This document shows, piece after piece, positions 41,247 through 48,854 of a stretch of DNA of 64,000 nt (the stretch's first letter is position 1; each line of letters opens with the position of its first letter). Source of the stretch: Micromonospora thermarum (GTDB lineage: Bacteria > Actinomycetota > Actinomycetes > Mycobacteriales > Micromonosporaceae). The stretch lies in the NCBI RefSeq assembly GCF_012034245.1, contig NZ_JAATEO010000019.1:62001-126000 (forward strand), given 5' to 3'. The notes under the pieces are model-generated. The model was not told where the DNA came from. It searched no databases and saw nothing but the letters and a program-made list of their open reading frames with translations. The translations under genes and the position numbers were made by a program.

Positions 41247-41410
41247 GTGCGGCGTCCAGGGACGTTGCCAGTGTCGCGGCGAGGTCCAGGCGGCGAGCCG
41301 GCAAGGCGGAGTCCGGCCCGGATACCGGTGTTGTATCCGGGCCCGACTCCAACGCCGCCGGTCGTTGTCTGGGCCCGCCGGGGCGCGGCGAACGTTCCTG
41401 GACGCCGCAC
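41247..41410. repeat. 164-bp imperfect palindrome, possible MITE remnant
   Basis: The outer arms GTGCGGCGTCCAGGgACGTT (41247-41266) and their complement (41391-41410) match at 19 of 20 positions. The inner arms GGATAC (41320-41325) and GTATCC (41333-41338) share the same centre (41328.5), and much of the sequence between also pairs. It holds no credible gene and ends 12 bp before the next start codon. No clear target-site duplication was seen. Confidence 0.7.
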
Positions 41411-41422
41411 TAGGCTTGGGGC

Positions 41423-42406
41423 ATGGAGCAGCGCACCTTCCCCCGGCTGGGCCGGACCGTCGGCGTGATCGGGCTCGGTGCCTGGCAGCTCGGCGCCGAC
41501 TGGGGCACCGTCAGCGAGGACGACGCGATGGCGGTCCTCGCCGCCGCCGTCGACTCGGGAGTCTCCTTCCTGGACACCGCCGACGTCTACGGGGACGGCC
41601 GCAGCGAGCAGTTGATCGGGCGGTTCCTGCGCACCCGGCCCGACGCGGGGCTCACGGTGGCCACCAAGATGGGCCGCCGGGTCGCCCAGACGCCGGAGGC
41701 GTACACCCTCGCGCACTTCCGGGAGTGGACCGACCGGTCCCGGAAGAACCTCGGTGTCGACACCCTCGACCTGGTGCAGCTGCACTGCCCGCCGACGCCG
41801 GTCTTCGCCGACGACGCGGTGTTCGACGCCCTCGACACGCTGGTCGCCGAGGAGCGGATCGCCGGGTACGGGGTGAGCGTGGAGACCTGCGACGAGGCGC
41901 TCACGGCGATCGCCCGTCCGGGCGTGGCCAGCGTGCAGATCATCCTCAACGCCCTGCGCCTCAAGCCCCTCGAACGGGTGCTGCCGGCCGCGGCCGCCGC
42001 CGGCGTCGGGATCATCGCGCGGGTGCCGCTCGCCAGCGGCCTGCTCTCCGGCCGGTACGACGAGCACACCACCTTCGCCCCCGACGACCACCGCACCTAC
42101 AACCGGCACGGCGAGGCGTTCGACGTCGGCGAGACGTTCTCCGGCGTCGACTTCACGGTGGGCCTGGAGGCCGTCCGCCGCCTCGCGCCGCTGGTCGGCC
42201 CGGACCGCACGATGGCGCAGTTCGCGCTGCGTTGGGTCGCCGACCAGCCCGGCGTGACCGTGGTGATCCCCGGCGCCCGGGACGCGGCCCAGGCCCGGGC
42301 CAACGCCGCCGTGGCCGACCAGCCGCCACTGTCCGAGCAGGACCGGGCGACCGTCACCGAGGTGTACGACGAGCTGATCCGACCGCAGGTGCACGACCGG
42401 TGGTGA
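41423..42406 (+). CDS. Aldo/keto reductase
   Basis: This is a 327-residue AKR with N-terminal RLGRTVGVIGLGAWQLG, tetrad Asp-Tyr in FLDTADVYGDGRSE, Lys in TVATKMGRR, and His in LVQLHCPPTP. The cofactor segment VIPGARDAAQARANA follows. It is a different subgroup from the AKR at 30720-31778. A small membrane-protein gene follows 35 bp downstream. Its promoter must lie in or across the large palindrome just upstream. Substrate unknown. Confidence 0.9.
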   Translation: MEQRTFPRLGRTVGVIGLGAWQLGADWGTVSEDDAMAVLAAAVDSGVSFLDTADVYGDGRSEQLIGRFLRTRPDAGLTVATKMGRRVAQTPEAYTLAHFREWTDRSRKNLGVDTLDLVQLHCPPTPVFADDAVFDALDTLVAEERIAGYGVSVETCDEALTAIARPGVASVQIILNALRLKPLERVLPAAAAAGVGIIARVPLASGLLSGRYDEHTTFAPDDHRTYNRHGEAFDVGETFSGVDFTVGLEAVRRLAPLVGPDRTMAQFALRWVADQPGVTVVIPGARDAAQARANAAVADQPPLSEQDRATVTEVYDELIRPQVHDRW

Positions 42407-42441
42407 ACGGGACGGACCCCGGGCGGGGACGGGAGAACGTG

Positions 42442-42636
42442 ATGAAGGGCTGGCTGACGCTCACGGTGGGCCTGGTGGCCGTGGTCCTCGGTGCGCTCTG
42501 GACGGTGCAGGGGCTCGGGCACGTCGAGGGCAGCGTGATGACCGGTGTGGACCTGTGGGTCGTCGTCGGCCCGGTCGTCGCGCTCGCCGGGCTGGTCCTG
42601 CTCTGGCTCGGCCTGCGCGCCCGCGACCGGCGCTGA
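42442..42636 (+). CDS. Small two-helix membrane protein
   Basis: This 64-residue protein starts MKGWLTLTVGLVAVVLGALWTVQGL, with a second helix LWVVVGPVVALAGLVLLWLGL and a basic end RARDRR. It resembles small actinobacterial membrane proteins of unknown function. A GGGAG site lies 6 nt before the ATG (GTG one codon earlier is also possible). It is likely co-transcribed with the aldo/keto reductase. Confidence 0.8.
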   Translation: MKGWLTLTVGLVAVVLGALWTVQGLGHVEGSVMTGVDLWVVVGPVVALAGLVLLWLGLRARDRR

Positions 42637-42741
42637 CGCTCCCGCCCGCGCCACCCCCGTGACACCGCGCCCCGGGGCGACCGACGCCGACGCTCCCGCC
42701 GGATCACGGCGCGCCGCGCGCATCCTGACCGGACACAGGGA

Positions 42742-42773
42742 AAGCCCCGCATCCCGGACGGGATACGGGGCTT
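42742..42773. terminator. Bidirectional hairpin terminator
   Basis: The arms AAGCCCCGCATCCC and GGGATaCGGGGCTT lie around a 4-nt loop, between the convergent small membrane protein and cold-shock genes. Confidence 0.85.
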
Positions 42774-42828
42774 CGCGTCGATCCGGGGGGCCGGATCGCC
42801 CACTGGCCGGGCTGCCGGCCGGCACCAC

Positions 42829-43032
42829 TCAGAGGGGGCGGACCTGCTCGGCCTGCGGACCCTTCTGACCCTGGGCGATCTCGAACTCCACCCGCTGGTT
42901 CTCCTCCAGCGTGCGGTAGCCGCTGGTCTGGATGGCCGAGAAGTGGACGAACACGTCAGCACCCCCGCCGTCGACGGTGATGAAGCCGAAGCCCTTGTCA
43001 GCGTTGAACCACTTCACGGTTCCCTGCGCCAT
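42829..43032 (-). CDS. Cold-shock domain protein (CspA family)
   Basis: This 67-residue single-domain RNA chaperone has both RNA-binding motifs: KGFGFITVDGG (RNP1-like, about 13-23) and DVFVHFSAI (RNP2-like, about 26-34). AAGGAGATACAC gives a strong ribosome site. The 295-bp spacer 43033-43327 gives room for a long leader, as is common for cold-shock genes, and also holds the terminator of the DUF4235 gene. No other feature was seen there. Confidence 0.96.
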   Translation of the reverse strand: MAQGTVKWFNADKGFGFITVDGGGADVFVHFSAIQTSGYRTLEENQRVEFEIAQGQKGPQAEQVRPL

Positions 43033-43276
43033 GTGTATCTCCTTCTAAAACTGGCGGCCGAGCACGCCGTGCGGCCGGTTGGCCGTTTTCGAGCAGCGGC
43101 GCCTGAGGCGGCCCCCGTTGAAGGAGACTTCTCTCAACCCACGCCATCTCTACAACAGCGTGGAACAGCAAACCACGTACGCAAAAACTCTGCACAGCCT
43201 ACCGGACGAAATTCTCCGACATGTGACCTGTCGGATGCCAGAGATCAGTCCGGTGGGTACCTTCCGACCGGCGAAA

Positions 43277-43311
43277 GGCCCCCTCGCCGCTGGAGAAATG
43301 GCAAGGGGGCC
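43277..43311. terminator. Hairpin terminator after the DUF4235 gene
   Basis: The arms GGCCCCCTcGCC and GGCaAGGGGGCC lie around an 11-nt loop, 16 bp past the stop of the last gene of the three-gene membrane cassette. Confidence 0.8.
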
Positions 43312-43327
43312 CAGGTCGAGCGCCGCG

Positions 43328-43600
43328 TCAGTCCGGCCACCGGCCGGTCAACCGGCGTACGCCGATCGCGCCGCCCCGGTCGACGGCGGCCCGCACCACC
43401 GCGAAGATGGCCCCCTGCAGCGCCGCCGCCGCGAGGATCTCGCCCCAGCGGCGGTCCTCGTCGGTCGCGCTCGGCGCCTCGCCGTCGCCCGCGGTCACCT
43501 TCCACACCTGCCGGAAGATGACGCCCGCGACGGTGCCGGCGGCGATACCCATCAGGACGCCGACCGGCTTGTACGCGGCCTTTCCGATACCCCGGCTCAC
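43328..43600 (-). CDS. DUF4235 membrane protein
   Basis: This 90-residue protein with KAAYKPVGVLMGIAAGTVAGVIFRQVWKVTAG and ILAAAALQGAIFAVVRAAVDRGG matches the two-helix DUF4235 family. Its function is unknown. The start overlaps the DUF3618 stop by 4 bp (ATGA). It is the third gene of a coupled cassette (holin-like, DUF3618, DUF4235), which is common in actinobacteria and probably acts in the cell envelope. Confidence 0.9.
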   Translation of the reverse strand: MSRGIGKAAYKPVGVLMGIAAGTVAGVIFRQVWKVTAGDGEAPSATDEDRRWGEILAAAALQGAIFAVVRAAVDRGGAIGVRRLTGRWPD

Positions 43601-43908
43601 CGGCGCCTCCCTCGGACGATCATCAGCACGACGGCAGCGGCCAGCGCGCCCGCCGCGAGCGCGGCGAACGGCGCCGGGTTGCCCCGCACCCGCTCACCCC
43701 GTTGCCGGGCCTGCCCGCGCACCCGGGCGACCGTCATCGCGGCCTGCTCCCGCATCCGCTCCTTCGCCTGCTCGGTGGAGGACTTGAGGCGCTTCTTCAC
43801 GTCGGCCTTGGCCGCCAGCGCCTCCACGGTCTCGCCCAACTCGACCCGGGTCCGCCGGATCTCCTCCCGGAGGGCCTCGGTGTCGCTGCCCCGCCCGTTG
43901 CCCGTCAT
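43597..43908 (-). CDS. DUF3618 membrane protein
   Basis: This 103-residue protein has the DUF3618 N-terminal signature LREEIRRTRVELGETVEALAAKADVKKR, a basic amphipathic helix region, and a C-terminal membrane helix FAALAAGALAAAVVLMIV ending RGRRR. Its start overlaps the preceding holin-like gene as ATGA, and its stop overlaps DUF4235. Function unknown; likely a membrane-tethered coiled-coil. Confidence 0.9.
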   Translation of the reverse strand: MTGNGRGSDTEALREEIRRTRVELGETVEALAAKADVKKRLKSSTEQAKERMREQAAMTVARVRGQARQRGERVRGNPAPFAALAAGALAAAVVLMIVRGRRR

Positions 43909-44339
43909 GCCCGTCTCCCGTCCTTCACCGCCGCGGTGACGGTGTCGAGGTCCGCGCGGACACTGCGCACCGTGGCCGCCGGGACCGGCGGGACCGCCTG
44001 GCTGACCTGCTTCTTGCCGATCAGGGCGAGGATGCCCGCGACCAGGAAGAGCACCACCGCGACGATCAGCGCGGCCGCCCAGGCGGGCAGGACCAGGTCC
44101 AGCAGCAGGATCGCGGTCGCGACCAGGGCACCGAGGCCGTAGAGCGCCAGCGCGCCGCCGCCACCGAAGAGACCGATACCGATACCGGCGTGTTTGCCCT
44201 TCTGGGTCAGCTCCGCACGCGCGAGGGCCAGCTCGTCGCGGACCAGGCGGGAGACCTGCTCCGTGGCCCGCTGCACGAGCTCGGCGGTGGACGGCTCGCT
44301 CCCGGTCCGGGTCGTGCGGGCATTCGCCACGTCAGCCAT
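43905..44339 (-). CDS. Actinobacterial holin-superfamily protein (phage holin family-like)
   Basis: This 144-residue protein has an N-terminal helix TAELVQRATEQVSRLVRDELALARAEL, a Gly-rich helix GIGIGLFGGGGALALYGLGALVATAILLL and a second helix AAALIVAVVLFLVAGILALI. This is the pattern of the actinobacterial holin-X/3 (DUF1469-like) superfamily. Despite the name there is no phage context. It heads the three-gene cassette. Confidence 0.88.
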   Translation of the reverse strand: MADVANARTTRTGSEPSTAELVQRATEQVSRLVRDELALARAELTQKGKHAGIGIGLFGGGGALALYGLGALVATAILLLDLVLPAWAAALIVAVVLFLVAGILALIGKKQVSQAVPPVPAATVRSVRADLDTVTAAVKDGRRA

Positions 44340-44556
44340 GCTGTCCTCCTTTCATCATCACCGCGCTGTATGCCCGGAGTCGCCGCCCGTCAATCCTTCC
44401 CGGCCGTCCGACCGCCGCGTCCCCGCGACCTACCGGAAGGCGCGGGGTGTCGGGCAGCACGTCCCCGAATATGCGGAAACCAAACCTTCGTGCTCCCCTG
44501 CCCGCCCAACGCCGGCCTCGACGCGAGGTCACGCCATGCCGCCCCTTTCCCGCTCG

Positions 44557-44626
44557 CGATCATGCACATTCGGCCCCCCTTTGGCCCTTTCCGCACTGTT
44601 TCGTCCGGGCAGGACGTGCATGATCG
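44557..44626. repeat. Palindromic element with CGATCATGCAC arms
   Basis: The arms CGATCATGCAC (44557-44567) and GTGCATGATCG (44616-44626) enclose 48 nt. It shares the GATCATG start with the 55-bp palindromes but diverges after it. It lies in the 369-bp gene-free spacer 44340-44708, which otherwise contains the terminator at 44654-44694 and the promoter of the holin-like cassette. Confidence 0.6.
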
Positions 44627-44653
44627 GCGCGGATGGCGTCGGGGTGCCGACAC

Positions 44654-44694
44654 GAACGAGCCCCCGGGCGCCGGAGGCGACCGGGGGCTCGTTC
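44654..44694. terminator. Hairpin terminator after the MscS-type gene
   Basis: Perfect 14-bp arms GAACGAGCCCCCGG and the complement with a 13-nt loop lie 15 bp past the channel gene stop. Confidence 0.85.
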
Positions 44695-44708
44695 GGACCG
44701 GGGTCGGG

Positions 44709-45905
44709 TCAGCGGCGGGCGTCCACCGGTTCGTCGGGGCCGACGAAGGCCTCGCTGCGGGCGTCGCCGTCGTCGCTGCCGCCGAAGACCCGGGCGTCGT
44801 CGGGCACGTCGCCGTCGGCGAGCCGGCGGGCGGGGCGCCGGGGCTGCACCCACTGCCACGCCAGGTTGCTGTCGGCGTCGCCCACCTCGGCGCGCATCCG
44901 CGGCATGGCGGTCGGTCGCTGGTCCCGGACCCAGGCGACCAGGTGCTCGCGGACCAGACAGCGCAGGTCCCACAGGCTGCCGGCGTCCGCCGCGCTGACC
45001 AGGGCGCGGACCTTGATCATGCCGCCGGTCGCGTCGGTGACCTGGAGTACGCAGACCCGGCCGTCCCACAGCTCGCTGCTCTCCACCAGGCGGCGCAGTT
45101 CCTCCCGCATCGCCTGCACCGGCACCGACCAGTCCACGTCGAACTCGGCGGTGCCGAGCACCGCCGCCTCGGTACGGGTCCAGTTCTGGAACGGCGTGCT
45201 GGTGAAGTACGACGTGGGCAGGATCAACCGGCGGTCGTCCCAGATCTGCACCACCACGTAGCTGAGGGTCAGCTCCTCGATCCGGCCCCACTCCCCCTCG
45301 ACCACGACGACGTCGTCGAGGCGTACGGCGTCGCTGAACGCGAGCTGGAGGCCGGCGAACACGTTGCCGAGCAGGCTCTGCGCGGCCAGCGCGGCCACCA
45401 CACCGACCACACCGGCGCTGGTCAGCACACCGGCGCCGATGCCCCGCACGGCCGGGAAGGTCATCAGCATCACGCCGAGGGTCAGCACCACGATCACCGC
45501 GATGGTCAGCCGGCGGAGCATGACCACCTGCGTGCGTACGCGCCGGGCGTGCCGGTTGTCCGGCACGTCGACCCGGAACCGGGCGAGCGCCGTGTCCTCC
45601 GCGACCACCAGGAGCGCGGCGACCAGCCAGGCGGCGGTGGCGATCACGGCGAGCACCAGCACGTGCAGGAGGACCTGCCGCCACGCGCTGCCGACCGCGT
45701 ACCCGGTGGTGAACCGGACGGCGAAGTGGACGGCGAGGACGGTGGCCGCGACCTGGAACGAGCGGTGCGCGTGCTGGGTCAGCTCCGTCATGAGCAGCGA
45801 CCGCCGACCGAGTCGCCGGATCATCCGGTGGACGACCTCCACCACGAACAGGGCGATCGCCGCCGCAGCGAACACGGCGACGATCGTCCCGAGGTAGCTC
45901 TGCAC
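44709..45905 (-). CDS. Mechanosensitive ion channel, MscS family
   Basis: This 398-residue membrane channel probably releases solutes on osmotic downshock. About four to five helices lead to the pore helix GIGAGVLTSAGVVGVVAALAAQSLLGNVFAGLQLAFSD, the diagnostic MscS TM3 with Gly/Ala packing. The beta domain VRLDDVVVVEGEWGRIEELTLSYVVVQIWDDRRLILPTSYF follows. The C-terminal ~70 residues are acidic and Arg/Pro-rich and look disordered. It is a stand-alone gene. Confidence 0.93.
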   Translation of the reverse strand: MQSYLGTIVAVFAAAAIALFVVEVVHRMIRRLGRRSLLMTELTQHAHRSFQVAATVLAVHFAVRFTTGYAVGSAWRQVLLHVLVLAVIATAAWLVAALLVVAEDTALARFRVDVPDNRHARRVRTQVVMLRRLTIAVIVVLTLGVMLMTFPAVRGIGAGVLTSAGVVGVVAALAAQSLLGNVFAGLQLAFSDAVRLDDVVVVEGEWGRIEELTLSYVVVQIWDDRRLILPTSYFTSTPFQNWTRTEAAVLGTAEFDVDWSVPVQAMREELRRLVESSELWDGRVCVLQVTDATGGMIKVRALVSAADAGSLWDLRCLVREHLVAWVRDQRPTAMPRMRAEVGDADSNLAWQWVQPRRPARRLADGDVPDDARVFGGSDDGDARSEAFVGPDEPVDARR

Positions 45906-45986
45906 AGGTAGTTCCCCTCTTCAACCGGACGTCGAGCGCATCGGGCAAAACCCCAATGGTGCCGGTGGACGGCGGAATCGACCAGT

Positions 45987-46808
45987 TCAGACCTTCCGGT
46001 AGCGGGACTGGAGGAAGCAGAACACGCCGAACGCCGCGATGCCGAGGGCGACCACGGTGAGCAGCACCTGCCCGTACGCCTGCTCGCGCAGCGTCCGCAG
46101 CGCGGCGTCGAGGCCGCGGGCCTTCTCCGGGTCGTAGTTGACGGCCGCGACGACCACCAGCAGGCCGGCGATCCCGTACGCGATGCCCTTGGCGACGTAG
46201 CCGGCGACGCCGAGCCGGCGGGTGAGCTGGCGGGTCCGCGGGCTCATCTCGCCGGTCCTCAGGTGCTTCTCGAAGCGCTTGACCAGCCCGTAGATCACCA
46301 GGCCGACGCCGATCGCGGCGAGGACGAGGCCGGCCAGGCCGACGAGCCAGCGACCGCCGGCGGACTCCATGGCCCGGCCGGTCAGGGCCTCCTGCTGGTC
46401 CGCGCTGTTGGCGGAGGCGTCCCTGAAGACCTTGAACGCGGTCCAGGCGAAGTAGAGGTAGACGAGGGTCCGCCCGAGCGAGGCGAGCCGTTCCCAGACC
46501 CGTTCCCTGCCCTGCTCGGCACGGTGGCCGACGGCGGCCTCGAGGGCCTGCCAGCTCGCCATGGCCGCCAGGCCGACCGCGATCGTGACGACGAGGACCT
46601 TGCCGAGGGGCTGGGCGGCGATGGTCCGCAGCGCGCCGGACTGGTCACCGCCGGCGGCGGGCTTCCCGAACGCGATCTGCAGCGCCAGCCAGGCGAAGAG
46701 GAGGTGCACAACCCCGTAGCCGATGAAGCCGGCCCGGGCGAGGAGTTCCAGCCACTTGCTGTTCGCCGTGCGGGCGGCGGTGGCTTCGGCGTTCCGGGTG
46801 AGAGACAT
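45987..46808 (-). CDS. DUF1206 membrane protein
   Basis: This 273-residue protein has six predicted helices arranged as three repeats of a two-helix unit, each starting with an A-R-x-G-[FVY]-x-[GA]-Y/K pattern: LARAGFIGYGVVHLLFAWLAL, LASLGRTLVYLYFAWTAF and LGVAGYVAKGIAYGIAGLLVV. This is the DUF1206 family, of unknown function. Its neighbours give no functional hint. Confidence 0.92.
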   Translation of the reverse strand: MSLTRNAEATAARTANSKWLELLARAGFIGYGVVHLLFAWLALQIAFGKPAAGGDQSGALRTIAAQPLGKVLVVTIAVGLAAMASWQALEAAVGHRAEQGRERVWERLASLGRTLVYLYFAWTAFKVFRDASANSADQQEALTGRAMESAGGRWLVGLAGLVLAAIGVGLVIYGLVKRFEKHLRTGEMSPRTRQLTRRLGVAGYVAKGIAYGIAGLLVVVAAVNYDPEKARGLDAALRTLREQAYGQVLLTVVALGIAAFGVFCFLQSRYRKV

Positions 46809-46868
46809 GGCGGCTCAATCTCCGGACGCGAAGATTTCCAAACGTGGCCCCACCGCCGCCGCCCGGGC

Positions 46869-47231
46869 TCAGCCGGCGTTGGCCGCCACCTGGATCTTGA
46901 CCTCCTGGTCGGTCACGCTCTCCAGCGTGACCGCGAAGTCGCCGACCTGGGCGGCCTGCTGGCCGGTGGTCAGCGTCACCTGCTCGCCGGCGATCTCGAC
47001 GGTCACCTGGTCGCCCTCAGCGCCGACCAGCTTGGCCTCGACGCCGAGGATGTTGGCCGAGGCGTCGACACCCCGGTCGAAGGTGACCGTGCAGGAGCCG
47101 GCCAGCGAGCAGTCGGTGGAGGCGCCCTCGGAGCTGCAACCGGCCAGCACGGCCACACCGAGTGCCAGGCCGGCGAGCAGGCCGGCGGCCCGGCGGGCGG
47201 GGGTCAGGGGGAGCTTGCGTCGGTTCGTCAC
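46869..47231 (-). CDS. Secreted lipoprotein, unknown function
   Basis: This ~120-residue protein has a basic N-terminus (TNRRKLPLTPARR), hydrophobic core and lipobox VLAGC. A small beta domain follows with two further Cys (DCSLAGSC) and strands such as TVEIAGEQVTLTTGQQAAQVGDFAVTLESV. The GTG at 47231 is chosen because it gives a normal signal peptide; an ATG 12 codons upstream is less likely. No family recognised. Confidence 0.78.
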   Translation of the reverse strand: MTNRRKLPLTPARRAAGLLAGLALGVAVLAGCSSEGASTDCSLAGSCTVTFDRGVDASANILGVEAKLVGAEGDQVTVEIAGEQVTLTTGQQAAQVGDFAVTLESVTDQEVKIQVAANAG

Positions 47232-47295
47232 GGCGCCAAGAGTACGAGACGCCGGCGACCCGGCCATGATCGTCGGCGGCCGCTAGGGTCCGGTC

Positions 47296-48522
47296 ATGCC
47301 GTTCGACATCGCCCGCACCCGGGCCGCGTACCCCGCCCTGACCGAGGGCCACGTCCACCTCGACGGTGCCGGCGGCACCCAGACCGCCGGAGCGGTGATC
47401 GAGGCGGTTGCCGACTCGATGCGGACGGCGCTCGGCAACCGCAGCGCCGCCAACCTGCCGGGCCGCCGGTCGCTGGACCTGGTGGACGCCGCCCGGGCGG
47501 CGGTGGCGGACCTGGTCGGGGCGGCGCCGGAGGGCGTCGTGCTGGGCCCGAGCGCGACCGCGCTGACGTACACGCTGGCCCGGACGCTCGGCGCGACCTG
47601 GCGGCCCGGCGACGAGGTGGTGGTGTCCCGGCTCGACCACGACGCCAACGTCCGGCCGTGGATCCAGGCCGCCGAGGCGGCCGGCGCGACGGTGCGCTGG
47701 GCCGAGTTCGACGGGCGCACCGGTGAGCTGTCCGCCGGCCAGTACGCCGACCTGGTCGGCGAGCGGACCCGGCTGGTCGCGGTGACGGCCGGCAGCAACG
47801 CGATCGGCACGGTGCCGGACGTGCCGGCGATCGCCAAGACCGCCCACGCGGCCGGTGCGCTGGTCTGCGTGGACGGCGTGCACTCGGTCCCACACGGGCC
47901 GACCGACCTCACCACGCTCGGCGCGGACTTCCTGGTCACCAGCGCCTACAAGTGGTCCGGGCCGCACCTGGCCGCCATGGTCGCCGATCCGGCGCGCTGG
48001 GAGCGGCTGCGCCCGGCGAAGCTGCGCCCCTCCTCCGACGCGGTACCCGACCGGTTCGAGTACGGCACGCCGAGCTTCCCGCTGCTGGCGGGCGTGGCCG
48101 CCGCGGTCGACCACCTCGCGGGCCTGGACCCGACGGCGACCGGGAGCCGGCGGGAGCGGCTGCGGACCAGCCTGGCCGCCGCCCAGGCGTACGAGGAGTC
48201 GCTGCTGGCGCGGCTGCTCGACGGCCTCGCCGCGCTGCCCGGCCTGACCGTGCTCGGCTCGCCCACGCGGCGCTGCCCGACGGTGTCGTTCCGGCTGGCG
48301 AACCTGTCCCCGGCGGCGACGCAGGAGGCCCTCGGCGCGGCCGGGCTCTGCCTCTCCTCCGGCGACTACTACGCCTACGAGTACTTCCAGACGATGGGGC
48401 TGCGGGACAGCGGCGGGGCGGTCCGCGCCAGCATCTACCACTACAACACCGACGCGGAGGTGGACCGCCTCCTCACCGAACTGGACACCCTGACCCGCGC
48501 CGGGGGCAGAATGGCCGGGTGA
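47296..48522 (+). CDS. Cysteine desulfurase-like PLP enzyme
   Basis: This is a 408-residue class V aminotransferase-fold protein. The N-terminus HVHLDGAGGTQTAGAVIEAV and RSAANLPGRRSLDLVDAAR resemble the VC1184-type cysteine desulfurase-like group. PLP contacts are in VDGVHSVPHGPTD, and the Schiff-base Lys is in VTSAYKWSGPH. Whether it has true desulfurase activity is unclear; the usual Cys-containing catalytic loop of IscS/SufS is not evident. A GNAT gene overlaps its stop. Confidence 0.88.
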   Translation: MPFDIARTRAAYPALTEGHVHLDGAGGTQTAGAVIEAVADSMRTALGNRSAANLPGRRSLDLVDAARAAVADLVGAAPEGVVLGPSATALTYTLARTLGATWRPGDEVVVSRLDHDANVRPWIQAAEAAGATVRWAEFDGRTGELSAGQYADLVGERTRLVAVTAGSNAIGTVPDVPAIAKTAHAAGALVCVDGVHSVPHGPTDLTTLGADFLVTSAYKWSGPHLAAMVADPARWERLRPAKLRPSSDAVPDRFEYGTPSFPLLAGVAAAVDHLAGLDPTATGSRRERLRTSLAAAQAYEESLLARLLDGLAALPGLTVLGSPTRRCPTVSFRLANLSPAATQEALGAAGLCLSSGDYYAYEYFQTMGLRDSGGAVRASIYHYNTDAEVDRLLTELDTLTRAGGRMAG

Positions 48523-48806
48523 GCACCCTGGTCGAGGACAATCCCGCCAAGCACCGTTTCGAGATCCTGGTCGACGACGCCCTCGCGGGCTTCACCGCGT
48601 ACGTGCCCCGGGACGGGTACCTGGTCTTCACGCACACCGAGGTGAACGAGAAGTTCCAGAACATGGGCGTCGGCGCGGCGCTGGTCCGGGGCACCCTCGA
48701 CCAACTGCGCGAGCGCGGCACGAAGATCGTCCCCCAATGCCCCTTCGTGGCGGCCTTCATCAAGCGCCACCCCGAGTACGCCGACCTGGTGGCCCAGGGG
48801 ACCTGA
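48519..48806 (+). CDS. Small GNAT family N-acetyltransferase (YjdJ-like)
   Basis: This 95-residue minimal GNAT protein has strands FEILVDDALAGFTAYVPRDGYLVFTHTEV, the acetyl-CoA loop KFQNMGVGAALVRG (Q/R-x-x-G-x-G/A pattern) and the end CPFVAAFIKRHPEYADLV typical of the YjdJ/GCN5-like mini-GNATs. The GTG start overlaps the PLP-enzyme stop as GTGA. Substrate unknown. Confidence 0.9.
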   Translation: MSTLVEDNPAKHRFEILVDDALAGFTAYVPRDGYLVFTHTEVNEKFQNMGVGAALVRGTLDQLRERGTKIVPQCPFVAAFIKRHPEYADLVAQGT

Positions 48807-48854
48807 CGCCCGCACCCGGCGCCAGGCGCCCCGACGACGCCGGGCCGGCGCCCG

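Noticed and set aside
43905..44339. Prophage remnant suggested by the holin-like gene
   Set aside because: Its neighbours are DUF3618 and DUF4235 membrane genes and a channel; no phage structural, integrase or lysin genes are nearby.
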